A DNA stretch of 64,000 bases. It comes from Streptomyces sp. KL109B (lineage in GTDB: Bacteria; Actinomycetota; Actinomycetes; Streptomycetales; Streptomycetaceae). The stretch lies in contig NZ_JASERL010000006.1 of assembly GCF_030766935.1 (NCBI RefSeq), forward strand, positions 434,001 to 498,000. Direction: 5' to 3'. The notes beneath the pieces were generated by a model that was not told where the DNA came from, searched no databases, and saw nothing but the letters and a program-made list of their open reading frames with translations. The position numbers and the translations under genes were made by a program. How positions within the stretch are numbered: the first letter of the stretch is position 1; the number at the start of each line of letters is the position of its first letter. Positions 25,600 to 35,900 of the stretch are shown here, piece after piece.

Positions 25600-27281
25600 C
25601 CAGCCTCGACCGCCGCACGTACCACGCCCTGTACGGGCCCACGACCGGCGACCGCATCCGGCTCGGCGACACCTGCCTGTGGGTGGAGGTCGAGGCCGAC
25701 GACGGCACCCCGGGCGACGAACTCCTCGGCGGCTGCGGCAAGACGGTCCGCGACGGGCTGCTCGCCTCGCCGCGCTCGGACCGCGAGTCCGCCCTCGACA
25801 TGGTGGTGGCCGGGGCCGTCCTCATGGACCCGGTGCTCGGTGTGCGCAAGACCGACATCGGCATCAAGGACGGCCGCATCGTTTCCGTCGGCGGCGTCGG
25901 CAACCCGGACGTCATGGACGTCGAGTACGCCATCGACTCGCACACCTCCGTCGTGCCGGGGGAGGGGCTCATCGCCACGCCCGGCGTCGTCGACAGCCAC
26001 GTACACCTCTCCTCACCGGAGGTGGCGCCCGCCGCGCTGTCCGCCGGAGTCACCACGCTGGTGGGCATGGGACTCGGTGGTGTGTGGGAGATCGGCTGCA
26101 ATCCGACCCACAATCTGCATACGTTGATGAGCGCCTGGCAGGGCACCCCGCTCAACGTCGCCTTCCTGGCCCGGGGTTCGTCGAGTTCGCGGGCGCTGCT
26201 CGACGAGATCACCCTCGCCGGGGCCGGCGGCTTCAAGATCCACGAGGACTTCGGGGCGACGCCGCGCATCATCGACACGTGTCTCGACACCGCCGAACAG
26301 GCCGACCTCCCGGTCGCGCTGCACACCGACTCCATGAACGAGTCGGGGTATCTGCGGGACACCCTCGGCGCCACCCGTGGCCGCACCGTGCACGCGTACC
26401 ACGTGGAGGGCGGCGGCGGGCACCCCGACCTCCTGGAGATCCTCTCCGAGCCGAACATCCTGCCCTCGTCGACGACACCCACCGTCCCTTACACCCCCAA
26501 CACGGTCGGCGAGCTGTTCCCGATGACGATGACCGTGCACCGGCAGAACCACGCCTCCGCGAGCGATGTCGCCATCTCCAAGGGCCGGATCCGCGAGCAC
26601 GCCATCGCCGCCGAGAACGCCCTGCACGACCTCGGCGCCATCTCCATCGTCAACTCCGACTCCATGGGCATGGGCCGGATCGCCGAGACCGTCCGCAGGA
26701 CGTGGCAGCTCGCGCACGTGCAGGCGCTCGCGAACGGCGGCGGGGGAGTGGAACGCCCCGACAACACACGGGTGTTGCGCTACCTCGCGAAGATCACCCT
26801 CAACCCGGCGCTCGCCCACGGCCTCTCCCACGAGGTCGGCACCGTGCAGGCGGGGCGGATGGCGGACCTGGTGCTGTGGGACCCCAAGTGGTTCGGCGCC
26901 AAGCCGGAGTTGGTCATCAAGTCCGGGTTCGTGGCGTGGGGCAACACGGGCTCCGGGTCCGGCTCGACGCGGCTCACCCAACCCCGCGTCTACAAGCCCT
27001 ACTTCGGCGCGCTCGGCGCCGCGCCCGCCCGGCTCGCCAAGGTCTTCGTCGCCGAGGCCGCGCTCACCGACCGGGCCGCCCGCGCCGCCCTACCGAGCGG
27101 ACTCACGTACGCCCCGATCCGCGACAGCCGCGGCCTGACCCGCTCCGACATGCTGCACAACACGGCGACACCGCGGGTCGTGGTGCCACGCGAACCCGCG
27201 CCCGTCCTCGTCGACGGCGTCGAGACGGGAACGCCGCCCGCCACCGAGGTGCCGCTCGCGCAACTGCACCACTTCGCCTGA
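25596..27281 (+). CDS. ureC: Urease alpha-subunit homologue with altered catalytic flap
   Basis: A 561-residue amidohydrolase of the urease alpha family. The nickel-site residues are present: His135 and His137 (DSHVHL), Lys214 for carbamylation with His216 (FKIHEDFG), His243 (ALHTDS), His269 (AYHVEGGGGH) and Asp355 (NSDSMGMGR). The mobile flap, normally MVCHHLDP with the invariant Cys, reads MTVHRQNH here (Val314-His315-Arg316), so the flap Cys is absent. No ureD, E, F or G gene lies nearby. It could be a urease paralogue for another ureido or amidine substrate, or an inactive enzyme. The following permease and hydrolase genes support catabolism of an imported compound. Confidence 0.85.
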   Translation: MTSLDRRTYHALYGPTTGDRIRLGDTCLWVEVEADDGTPGDELLGGCGKTVRDGLLASPRSDRESALDMVVAGAVLMDPVLGVRKTDIGIKDGRIVSVGGVGNPDVMDVEYAIDSHTSVVPGEGLIATPGVVDSHVHLSSPEVAPAALSAGVTTLVGMGLGGVWEIGCNPTHNLHTLMSAWQGTPLNVAFLARGSSSSRALLDEITLAGAGGFKIHEDFGATPRIIDTCLDTAEQADLPVALHTDSMNESGYLRDTLGATRGRTVHAYHVEGGGGHPDLLEILSEPNILPSSTTPTVPYTPNTVGELFPMTMTVHRQNHASASDVAISKGRIREHAIAAENALHDLGAISIVNSDSMGMGRIAETVRRTWQLAHVQALANGGGGVERPDNTRVLRYLAKITLNPALAHGLSHEVGTVQAGRMADLVLWDPKWFGAKPELVIKSGFVAWGNTGSGSGSTRLTQPRVYKPYFGALGAAPARLAKVFVAEAALTDRAARAALPSGLTYAPIRDSRGLTRSDMLHNTATPRVVVPREPAPVLVDGVETGTPPATEVPLAQLHHFA

Positions 27282-27300
27282 CCCCGAAGGGCCCGCTCCC

Positions 27301-29019
27301 ATGCAGCTCGACCTGCTCGTCCGCAACGCCCGCATCCGCACCCTCGACCCCGACCACCCCGTGGCCTCGACCCTCGGTGTCCTCAACGGAGCCGTCGTCG
27401 GACTCGACGAGGACGTGGCCGGACTCCCCGCGCGCCGGGTCCTCGACGCGGACGGCGCCACCGTCGTCCCCGGCTTCAACGACGCGCACTGCCACACCGC
27501 GTGGTTCGGCCTGACCCTCACCCAGCTCGACGTGTCCACGGCCCGCTCGGTCGACGACGTGTACGCCGCCGTCGCCGCGCACGCCGCCCAACTCGCCCCG
27601 GACGCCTGGGTACTGGGCGCCGGGCTCGATCACAACAACTGCGGGGGCCAGTGGCCGCACCGCGACGCCCTCGACCGCGCGGCGGGCGGCCGGCCCGTCT
27701 GGATCAAGCACACCTCCGGGCACGCCTGCGTCGTCAACACACCCGTACTGCACGCGGCCGGGGCCCTGGCCGACGGCTTCCGGGACCCGGACGGCGGTGT
27801 CGTGTCCCGCGACGAACGGGGCCGCCCCGACGGCCTGTTGGAGGAGACCGCGCAACGGCTCGTGCAGCGGCAGGTGCTGCCGTACCCCGTCGAGACCGTC
27901 GCCGACGCCGTCGACGCGGCGACCCGGCACTACCTCACCGAAGGCGTCACCAGTTTCACCGAGGCCGGGATCGGCGGCGGCTGGATCGGGCAGACGCCGG
28001 TCGAGCTGGCCGCGTACCAACTCGCCCGCGAGAGCGGCAGATTGCACACCCGCGCCCAGCTCATGGCCGCCTCCGACGTGCTGCACCCGCTCACCGCGCA
28101 CGCCGACGACGACATCACCCTCGGCCTCGACCTCGGCATGCGCACCGGCTTCGGCGACGACAGGCTCTCCCTCGGGCCCGTGAAGATATTCCTCGACGGG
28201 TCACTCCTCGGACGTACGGCGGCCGTCACCGAGCCCTTCTGCGGCTGCCCCCACAACGAGGACCGGCCGACGGGGTACTTCCAGGGCGACGCCGACTCCA
28301 TGACCGACCTCGTCGTCGCCGCCCACCGCTCCGGCTGGACGGTGGCCGCGCACGCCATCGGCGACCGCGCCGTCGATCTGGCCCTGGACGCCTTCGCCCG
28401 CGCCCACGAGGAACGGCCGCGGCCCGGCGTCCGCCACCGCGTCGAGCACGCGGGCGTGGTCCGTCCCGAACAGCTCGCCCGCTTCGCCGGACTCGGCGTC
28501 GTCCCCGTCCCGCAGCACAACTTCCTGCACACCTTCGGCGACGCCATGGCCGCCGCACTCGGCCCCGAACGCACCGCGTGGTCGTACCGGATGCGCTCCT
28601 TCACCGACCTCGGCCTCACCGTCCCCGGCAGCTCCGACCGGCCCGTGGCGCCGGGCGCGCCACTGCCCGCGATCCAGTCCATGGTCGTGCGGCTGACGGA
28701 AACAAAGATGCCGTACGGTCCGGACGAAGGCGTTCCGGCCCTCGCCGCGCTGCGCGCCTGGACCGAGGGCTCGGCGCTCGCCACCGGCTTCGGCGGGCGC
28801 AAGGGACGGCTCGCCCCCGGCTACCTGGCCGACCTCACCGTCCTGGACGGCGACCCCGTCCGCACGGACCCCGACCGCATCGGCGCGATCGGCGTCCTCG
28901 CCACCGTCGTCGGCGGCGACCCCGCCCACGACCCGCACACCCTCACCCGCACCCCCGCACGCTCCGGTCCCCCTTCCGCCCCGGCCACCGCGGCCGCCCC
29001 TCCCCAGGAGACCCCGTGA
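27301..29019 (+). CDS. Amidohydrolase family 3 (YtcJ-like) metal-dependent hydrolase
   Basis: A 572-residue cytosolic TIM-barrel hydrolase. Metal ligands appear at His63 and His65 (FNDAHCHTAW), with RHRVEHAGVV and SSDRPVAPGAPLPAIQSMV later. It is full length, unlike the remnant at 13961-14419. It lies 19 bp after the urease-like alpha gene and overlaps the permease gene by 4 bp, so it is part of the same operon. Family members hydrolyse N-acyl, formamide or ureido bonds, which would fit a two-step breakdown with the urease-like complex. The specific substrate is unknown. Confidence 0.87.
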   Translation: MQLDLLVRNARIRTLDPDHPVASTLGVLNGAVVGLDEDVAGLPARRVLDADGATVVPGFNDAHCHTAWFGLTLTQLDVSTARSVDDVYAAVAAHAAQLAPDAWVLGAGLDHNNCGGQWPHRDALDRAAGGRPVWIKHTSGHACVVNTPVLHAAGALADGFRDPDGGVVSRDERGRPDGLLEETAQRLVQRQVLPYPVETVADAVDAATRHYLTEGVTSFTEAGIGGGWIGQTPVELAAYQLARESGRLHTRAQLMAASDVLHPLTAHADDDITLGLDLGMRTGFGDDRLSLGPVKIFLDGSLLGRTAAVTEPFCGCPHNEDRPTGYFQGDADSMTDLVVAAHRSGWTVAAHAIGDRAVDLALDAFARAHEERPRPGVRHRVEHAGVVRPEQLARFAGLGVVPVPQHNFLHTFGDAMAAALGPERTAWSYRMRSFTDLGLTVPGSSDRPVAPGAPLPAIQSMVVRLTETKMPYGPDEGVPALAALRAWTEGSALATGFGGRKGRLAPGYLADLTVLDGDPVRTDPDRIGAIGVLATVVGGDPAHDPHTLTRTPARSGPPSAPATAAAPPQETP

Positions 29020-30350
29020 GCACGACACACCAGCCACCGCTCAAGGACATCAGAAGGCTGTTGTTCGCCGCGTTCAGCGGCACCGCCCTGGAGTGGTACG
29101 ACTACTTCCTCTACGGCACGGCGGCAGCGCTCGTCTTCAACAAGCTCTTCTTCACCGACCTCGACGCCGCCGCGGGCACCCTCGCCTCCTTCGGCACCTT
29201 CGCCGTCGGATTCGTGGCCCGCCCCGTCGGCGCCGCCCTCTTCGGCCACATCGGCGACCGCTACGGACGCAAGGTGTCCCTCATCATCACCGTCGTGATG
29301 ATGGGCGCCACGACGGGCTGCATCGGACTCCTCCCCTCGTACGACACCATCGGCATCTGGGCGCCCGCCCTCCTCACCGCGCTCCGCTTCCTCCAGGGCA
29401 TCTCCGTCGGCGGCGAATGGTCGGGCGCCATGCTGCTCACCCTCGAACACACCCCGAAGGAGAAGCACGGCAGCTACGCCTCCGTGCCCCAACTCGGCTC
29501 GCCGGTCGGCACGTTGATGTCCAGCGGTGCCTTCGCCCTCGTCGGCCTGCTGCCCGACGACGCGTTCTACGCCTGGGGCTGGCGGCTGCCGTTCCTCGCC
29601 GCGTTCCCCCTCCTCGGCTTCGCGCTCTACCTGCGCGTACGCATCGAGGAATCGCCCGTGTTCCGCGCCATGCAGGACGACGCGGAGCGCGAAGGGCCGC
29701 CGCCCGCGCCGCTCGTCGAGGCGTTCCGCCGCACCTGGGGCCGCATGATCGTCGGAATCGGGGCCGCGCTCCTCGGCGTCGGCGGCTTCTTCCTCATGAC
29801 CACCTTCATCATCAGCTACGGCACCGGCGAACTCGGCATCGACAAACAGACGATGCTCAACGCCACCGTGGTCGGCGCCGTCGTCGAGATCGTCGTCATC
29901 GTCATCGGCGGACGCCTCGCCGACCGCATCGGCTCGTGGAAGGTGTGCGCCATCGGCGCCGCCGTCACCATGGCCGCCGCGTTCCCCGCCTTCTGGCTCG
30001 TCGACACCGGGCGGACCCCGCTGGTGTACCTCGGCGTCGCGCTCGGCATCGGCGCGCTCTCCATCCCGTACGGCCCCATCGGCGCGGTCGTCGCCTCGCT
30101 CTTCCCCGAGCGGTTCCGGTACAGCGCCGTCGCCATGTCGTACAACCTCGCCGGGGTCCTCGGCGGCTTCATCCCGCTCATCGCGGCCTCGGTCACCGGC
30201 GCGGCGGGCGGCGCCTCGTGGGGCGCCGCGCTGCTCCTCGTCGGCGTCGCCGCCTGCACCGTCGCCGGGTCCGTCGCGGCCGGCACGGTGCTGCGTCGGC
30301 ACGGCTCGCTCCCTTCCAGTGACACCCCGAACGCAAAGGTCCCCGCATGA
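29016..30350 (+). CDS. MFS transporter, metabolite:H+ symporter (MHS) family
   Basis: A 444-residue inner-membrane permease with about twelve helices. The MHS hallmarks are seen: SGTALEWYDYFLYG near the N-terminus, the loop GHIGDRYGRKVSL, and LRFLQGISVGGEWSGAMLLT. This family imports organic acids, betaines and ureides by proton symport. GTG 29016 overlaps the amidohydrolase stop by 4 bp and the gene overlaps the ThDP enzyme by 4 bp. It is the likely uptake system for the substrate of the urease-like operon. Confidence 0.9.
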   Translation: MSTTHQPPLKDIRRLLFAAFSGTALEWYDYFLYGTAAALVFNKLFFTDLDAAAGTLASFGTFAVGFVARPVGAALFGHIGDRYGRKVSLIITVVMMGATTGCIGLLPSYDTIGIWAPALLTALRFLQGISVGGEWSGAMLLTLEHTPKEKHGSYASVPQLGSPVGTLMSSGAFALVGLLPDDAFYAWGWRLPFLAAFPLLGFALYLRVRIEESPVFRAMQDDAEREGPPPAPLVEAFRRTWGRMIVGIGAALLGVGGFFLMTTFIISYGTGELGIDKQTMLNATVVGAVVEIVVIVIGGRLADRIGSWKVCAIGAAVTMAAAFPAFWLVDTGRTPLVYLGVALGIGALSIPYGPIGAVVASLFPERFRYSAVAMSYNLAGVLGGFIPLIAASVTGAAGGASWGAALLLVGVAACTVAGSVAAGTVLRRHGSLPSSDTPNAKVPA

Positions 30351-32047
30351 CCTCGCATGCCCATGTGAACCAACCCGCCCGCACCGGTGGCCAGGTCCTC
30401 GTCGACCAGCTCCGGGCCCACGGCGTCGACACCGTCCATGGTGTGCCCGGCGAGAGCTACCTCGCCGTCCTCGACGCCCTCTACGACGCGCCCGTCCGCA
30501 TGGTGGTGTGCCGCCACGAAGGCGGCGCCGGATACATGGCGGAGGCGTACGGCAAGCTCACAGGGCGTCCCGGCGTCTGCCTCACGACGCGCGGGCCCGG
30601 CGCCACCAACGCCCTCGTCTCCCTGCACACCGCCCACCAGGACGCCACCCCGCTGGTCCTCTTCGTCGGCCTCGTCCCGCGCGGCCACACCGACCGGCAC
30701 TCCTTCCAGGAGTTCGACCTGCGGGGCACGTTCGGCGCCCACGCCAAGCTCGTCGAGACGATCGACGACGCGGCCCGCGTCCCCGAATACGTGGCCCGCG
30801 CGTTCGCCGTCGCGAGCAGCGGGCGGCCGGGACCCGTGGTCCTCGGCCTGCCGGAGGACATGCTCACCGATGTCGTCGAGGTGGCGGACGCGCGCCCGCT
30901 GCCGATACCGGCGGGCGGTGTGACGCCCGATGAACTCGCCGCTTTCGAGCGGCTGTTGGGTGCGGCCGAGCGTCCGCTCCTGCTCCTCGGCGGCAGCCGC
31001 TGGACCGACCGGGCACGCGCCGACATACGGGCCTGGGCCGAGGCCTGGTCGCTGCCCGTCGCCGTCGACTTCCGCTGCCAGGACCTCATGGACAACGAGG
31101 CCGAGGTCTACGTCGGGAACCTCGGCTACGGTCGCGCCAAGGCGCTCGCCGAGCGGGTGCGGGACGCCGACCTGCTGGTGAGCGTGGGCGCGGCGCCGGG
31201 TGATGTGTCGACGGACGGGTTCCGGGCGCTGCCGACCGTGGGGGACGACCGGGCGGAAGGCCCGCAGCTCGTCCAGGTGCTCCCCGAGGCCCAGCCTCCC
31301 GGCGTCGTCCACCGCGCCGAACTCACCCTCGTCGCCGCCCCGGAGGCCTTCAGTGCGGCGATACGTGGTGTGTCGCCGGGTGGGCCGGTGCCATGGGCGG
31401 AGCGCACCAAACGGGACCGGGCCGCGTACCTGGCCTGGCACACCCCGGAACCGGAAGGCGACCCGCTCGACCTCGGCGCGGTCTTCGCCCACCTCGACAC
31501 CCGGCTCCCGCAGGACAGCATCATCACGTTCGGCGCCGGCAACCACGCCATCTGGGCGCAACGCTTCCTCACGTACCGCGACGGCATGCGCCAACTCGGC
31601 CCGCGCAACGGCTCGATGGGGTACGGCATCCCCGCCGCGGTGTCCGCCGCCCTCACCCACCCGGACCGCCGCGTCGTGTCGGTCGCGGGCGACGGCTGCT
31701 TCCTGATGAACGGCCAGGAACTCGCCACCGCCGTCGCCGAGGGCGCCGCCCCGCTGATCCTCGTACTCGACAACGCCCAGTACGGCACGATCCGCGTCCA
31801 CCAGGAACGCGAGTACCCGGGCCGGGTCAGCGGCACGGCGCTCGGCAATCCGGACTTCGCCGCCTACGCCCACGCCTTCGGCGCGCACGGCGAAACCGTC
31901 ACCACCACCGAGGAGTTCGCCCCCGCCCTCGACCGCGCCCTGGCCAGTGGCCGCGCGGCGATCATCCAGCTCAAGGTGGCCGAGGGCCGGCTTTCGCCCG
32001 GCGTCACCGTCGCCTCCCTGCGCGAGAGGGGACGAGGGCGGGCCTGA
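30347..32047 (+). CDS. Thiamine-diphosphate-dependent enzyme (acetolactate-synthase-like)
   Basis: A 566-residue enzyme of the acetolactate synthase/2-oxoacid decarboxylase family. The ThDP-activating glutamate is Glu58 (CRHEGGAGYMAEAYG). The ThDP-binding GDG at 448-450 is followed by Asn476 (GDGCFLMNGQE ... LVLDNAQYG). The N- and C-terminal PYR and PP domains and the middle domain are all complete. It overlaps the permease gene, so it belongs to the urease-like operon. The operon would then deliver a 2-oxoacid or carboligation substrate, perhaps after deamination of a ureido or guanidino acid. That is inference. Confidence 0.85.
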   Translation: MTSHAHVNQPARTGGQVLVDQLRAHGVDTVHGVPGESYLAVLDALYDAPVRMVVCRHEGGAGYMAEAYGKLTGRPGVCLTTRGPGATNALVSLHTAHQDATPLVLFVGLVPRGHTDRHSFQEFDLRGTFGAHAKLVETIDDAARVPEYVARAFAVASSGRPGPVVLGLPEDMLTDVVEVADARPLPIPAGGVTPDELAAFERLLGAAERPLLLLGGSRWTDRARADIRAWAEAWSLPVAVDFRCQDLMDNEAEVYVGNLGYGRAKALAERVRDADLLVSVGAAPGDVSTDGFRALPTVGDDRAEGPQLVQVLPEAQPPGVVHRAELTLVAAPEAFSAAIRGVSPGGPVPWAERTKRDRAAYLAWHTPEPEGDPLDLGAVFAHLDTRLPQDSIITFGAGNHAIWAQRFLTYRDGMRQLGPRNGSMGYGIPAAVSAALTHPDRRVVSVAGDGCFLMNGQELATAVAEGAAPLILVLDNAQYGTIRVHQEREYPGRVSGTALGNPDFAAYAHAFGAHGETVTTTEEFAPALDRALASGRAAIIQLKVAEGRLSPGVTVASLRERGRGRA

Positions 32048-32082
32048 CGCAGGGCCCGACGCACGGCGTGACCCGGGCCACG

Positions 32083-32099
32083 AACGAAACGGTTTCGTT
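32083..32099. promoter_or_regulatory. TetR operator copy 1 (AACGAAAC-N-GTTTCGTT)
   Basis: Perfect 8-nt arms around a single base. A matching copy, ACGAAACNGTTTCGT, is at 32131-32145, 47 bp further on. Both lie in the 141-bp gap before the TetR gene at 32189. They probably autoregulate it and may also control the MMPL gene downstream. Confidence 0.75.
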
Positions 32100-32130
32100 T
32101 CACGTGGCCCGCGGGTTAGTGTGCCGACGT

Positions 32131-32145
32131 ACGAAACCGTTTCGT
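32131..32145. promoter_or_regulatory. TetR operator copy 2 (ACGAAAC-N-GTTTCGT)
   Basis: Perfect 7-nt arms around one base, identical in core to the copy at 32083-32099. It ends 43 bp before the TetR start. The doubled site suggests cooperative binding of two dimers. Confidence 0.75.
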
Positions 32146-32188
32146 TCGGCACACACGCCGTGCGCGAGAGATGTGGACGTGATGCCGC

Positions 32189-32779
32189 GTGCCCGAGGCC
32201 TCCACCGTGCGGCGCAGACGCATGACGGCGGAGCGCGAGGCAGAGCTGTACGACGCCGTGCTCGAACTGCTGCGTGAAGTCGGTTACGACGCGCTGACCA
32301 TGGACGCCGTCGCGACCCGCACCAGGTCGAGCAAGGCCACGCTCTACCGTCAGTGGGGCGGAAAGGCCGCGCTCGTCGTCAAGGCGATGCGGCACTACAA
32401 GCCGGTCGACATCGCCGAGATCGACACCGGCACCCTGCGCGGCGACCTCCACACGCTGGCCCGCCGGCAGGACGACTGCTCGGTGGAGGAGTCGACCGCC
32501 CTCATGCGGGGACTCGCCATGGCGATGCACAGCGACCCGCATCTGCTGCGCGCGTTCCGGGAGCTGCTGATCGAACCGGAGCTGGAGGAACTCGATCAGG
32601 TCCTCCAGCGGGCCGTCGCCCGGGGTGAGGTCCGCGAGGGCAACCCGGCGATGGGCTTCACGCTGCACATGATGGTCGGCGCCATGGCGACCCGCAGCAT
32701 GATCGACGAACTGCCGCCCACCCAGGAGTACCTGATCTCATACATCGACGCAGTGGTCCTCCCCGCCCTCTGCGCCTGA
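32189..32779 (+). CDS. TetR/AcrR family regulator of the MMPL gene
   Basis: A 196-residue repressor starting at GTG 32189; an in-frame ATG at 32222 is an alternative start. The helix-turn-helix reads DALTMDAVATRTRSSKATLY with RQWGGKAALV after it. A C-terminal helical domain (TetR_C_16-like, IEPELEELDQVLQRAVARGEV) follows. It sits 128 bp before the MMPL transporter on the same strand, a standard repressor-exporter arrangement. Two palindromic operators precede it. The ligand is unknown. Confidence 0.88.
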   Translation: MPEASTVRRRRMTAEREAELYDAVLELLREVGYDALTMDAVATRTRSSKATLYRQWGGKAALVVKAMRHYKPVDIAEIDTGTLRGDLHTLARRQDDCSVEESTALMRGLAMAMHSDPHLLRAFRELLIEPELEELDQVLQRAVARGEVREGNPAMGFTLHMMVGAMATRSMIDELPPTQEYLISYIDAVVLPALCA

Positions 32780-32907
32780 TTCCCCCCACCACATACATAG
32801 ATCCAGACACACGCAGACTCTCCCCGCACCTGACGCCACCGCTCACCGTCGTCGGGCCGAAGTCCCCTGCCCAGCACCACATACGACCTGACCGGGAGTA
32901 CGCCCTC

Positions 32908-35900
32908 GTGGCACGTTTCCTCTACAAAATGGGCCGATTCGCCTTCCGGCGACGGTACTTCGTCGCCCTCTTCTGGGTGGCGGTCCTCGCCGCCGTGGGA
33001 GTGGGTGCCGCACAGGCGCCCACCGCGGCCTCCTCCTCCTTCTCCATCCCGGGCACCGAGGCCCAGAAGGCCTTCGACCTGCTCGAACAGCGCTTCCCCG
33101 GCGCCAGCGCCGACGGCGCCACCGCGCGCGTCGTGTTCAAGGCCCCGGACGGCGAGAAGATCACCGCCGCCGACAACCAGAGCGTCGTACGCGACACCGT
33201 CAAGGAACTCGGCGACGGCTCCGAAGTGCAGAGCGCCACCGACCCGTTCACCTCCAAGGCCGTCAGCCGTGACGGCACCATCGCGTACAGCCAGGTGTCG
33301 TACAAGGTCTCCGGCATGGAGCTGGAGGACTCCTCGCGCGACGCCCTCAAGGACGCCGCGCAGGACGCCCGCGACGAGGGCCTCACCGTCGAGGTCGGCG
33401 GCGACGCGCTCCAAGCCGTGCCCGAGACCGGCTCGACCGAGGTCATCGGCGTCGTGGTCGCCGCCGTCGTCCTCGTGATCACCTTGGGTTCGCTGATCGC
33501 CGCCGGGCTGCCGCTGCTCTCCGCGCTGTTCGGCGTCGGTATTGGTGTCTCGGCCATCACCGCGCTCGCGAAGCCGCTCGATCTCGACTCCACGACGTCG
33601 ACGCTCGCGATGATGATCGGCCTCGCCGTCGGCATCGACTACGCGCTGTTCATCGTGTCCCGGTACCGCGCCGAACTCGCCGAGGGGCGCGAGCGCGAGG
33701 AGGCCGCGGGGCGGGCCGCGGGCACCGCCGGTTCGGCCGTCGTCTTCGCCGGACTCACCGTCGTCATCGCCCTCGTCGGCCTCGCCGTCGTGAACATCCC
33801 GATGCTGACGAAGATGGGCTTCGCCGCGGCCGGGACGGTCGTCGTCGCCGTGCTCGTCGCGCTCACCCTGATCCCCGCGCTGCTCGGCATCGCCAGGCGC
33901 CGCGTGCGGCCCGCCGGGGCGAAGAGCAAGCGGAAGCAGCGCAAGGCCGAACGCAAGGCGCAGGAGCAGGGGCCCCACCACGTGCACGGCGAGCACGCCG
34001 AGCCCAAGCCCGCCATGGGCACCCGCTGGGCGCGCGTCGTCGTCAAGCACCCGGTCGCCGTGCTGCTGCTCGGTGTGATCGCCCTGGGCGCGGCCGCCGT
34101 ACCGGCCACCAAGCTCGAACTCGGCCTGCCCGACGACGGTTCGCAGCCGACCAGCACAACCCAGCGCAAGGCATACGACCTCCTGTCGGAGGGCTTCGGG
34201 CCCGGGTTCAACGGCCCGCTGATGGTCGTCGTCGACGCCAAGGACAGCGACCGGCCGAAGGACGCGGTCGCCGATGTCACCAAGACGGTCAAGGGACTCG
34301 GCGACGTCGCCGTGGTGACTCCGGCGACGTTCAACAAGTCCGGTGACACCGCGATGCTCAGCGTCGTCCCGAAGTCGAAGCCGACCTCGACCGACACCGA
34401 GGACCTGGTCCAGAACATCCGCGACGCGGGTGACGGCATCCACTCCGACACCGGCGCCGAACTGATGGTCACCGGCACCACCGCGATGAACATCGACGTG
34501 TCGGACAAGCTCAACGACGCGCTCCTGCCGTACCTCGCGCTCGTCGTCGGCCTCGCGTTCCTGCTCCTGATCGTCGTCTTCCGCTCGATCCTGGTGCCCC
34601 TGAAGGCCGCCCTCGGCTTCCTGCTGTCCGTCCTCGCCGCGCTCGGCGCCGTCGTCGCCGTCTTCCAATGGGGCTGGCTCGCCGACCTCATGGGCGTCGA
34701 GGAGACCGGGCCCGTGATGTCGATGATGCCGATCTTCATGGTGGGTGTCGTCTTCGGCCTCGCGATGGACTACGAGGTCTTCCTCGTGACCCGGATGCGC
34801 GAGGCGTACGTCCACGGGGAGAGCGCCAAGGAAGCCATCGTCACCGGATTCCGTTACAGCGCCCGCGTGGTCACGGCCGCAGCCGTCATCATGATGGCCG
34901 TCTTCGCCGGCTTCATCGGCTCCACCGAATCCATGATCAAGATGATTGGTTTCGGGCTCGCCATCGCCGTGTTCTTCGACGCGTTCATCGTGCGGATGGC
35001 GATCGTGCCCGCCGTGCTCGCGCTCATCGGACGCGGCGCCTGGTGGCTGCCCAAGTGGCTGGACCGCGCGCTGCCGAACGTCGACGTCGAGGGCGAGGGA
35101 CTGCGCGAACTCGACGAGGCCCGCGCCGCGAGCCCCGCCGACGAGGTGCCGGACGGCGCCGTTCCGCACCCGACCGAGCCGGAGCGCGAGCTCGTCACGG
35201 CTTCGGTCGGCGCCGAGGGCTCCGCGGCGCAGCCGCAGAAGCACCTGGTCACGGCGTCCGCCGCCGAAGCCGGGTCCGGCGCCCGCTCGTTCACCCCGAA
35301 CGGCAACGGCATCCTCGGCACCGTCCGTACGGGCGGCGGCGAGGCCGTGGCCCGCGCCGCGATCACCCTCATCTCGACCGGCGGCCGGCAGATCAGCCGC
35401 AACGTCACCGACTCCGGCGGCGCCTACAGCCTGGACGTGCCGGGCGCTGGGACGTACGTACTGATCGTCGCCGCCGACGGGCACCAGCCGCAGGCGTCGA
35501 CGGTCACTGTGGACGGGGAGCTGCTGTCCCACGACATCCTGCTCACCGGCACCGGCGGCCTCTCCGGACTGGTGCGCGAGGCCGGTGGCCGTCCGGTGCC
35601 GGAGGCGATGGTCGTCGTCACCGACGTCCGCGGCGAGGTCGTGGCCACCGCGCGCACCGGACTGCACGGCGACTTCGCCTGCGGCGGCCTGGTCAACGGC
35701 CTGTTCACGCTCGCCGTCAACGCGCCGGGCTTCCGGCCGACGGCCCAGCAGGTCGAGACCGGCGCGCAGGGCGTCACCCAGGTCGAGATCGTGCTCGCGG
35801 TCGGCCGCCGACTGCGCGGCGTGGTGCGCGCGGGCACGGACGACGGCCCGCTGGCCGACGCCCGGGTCACGCTCGTCGACGCGGCGGGCAATGTCATCGC

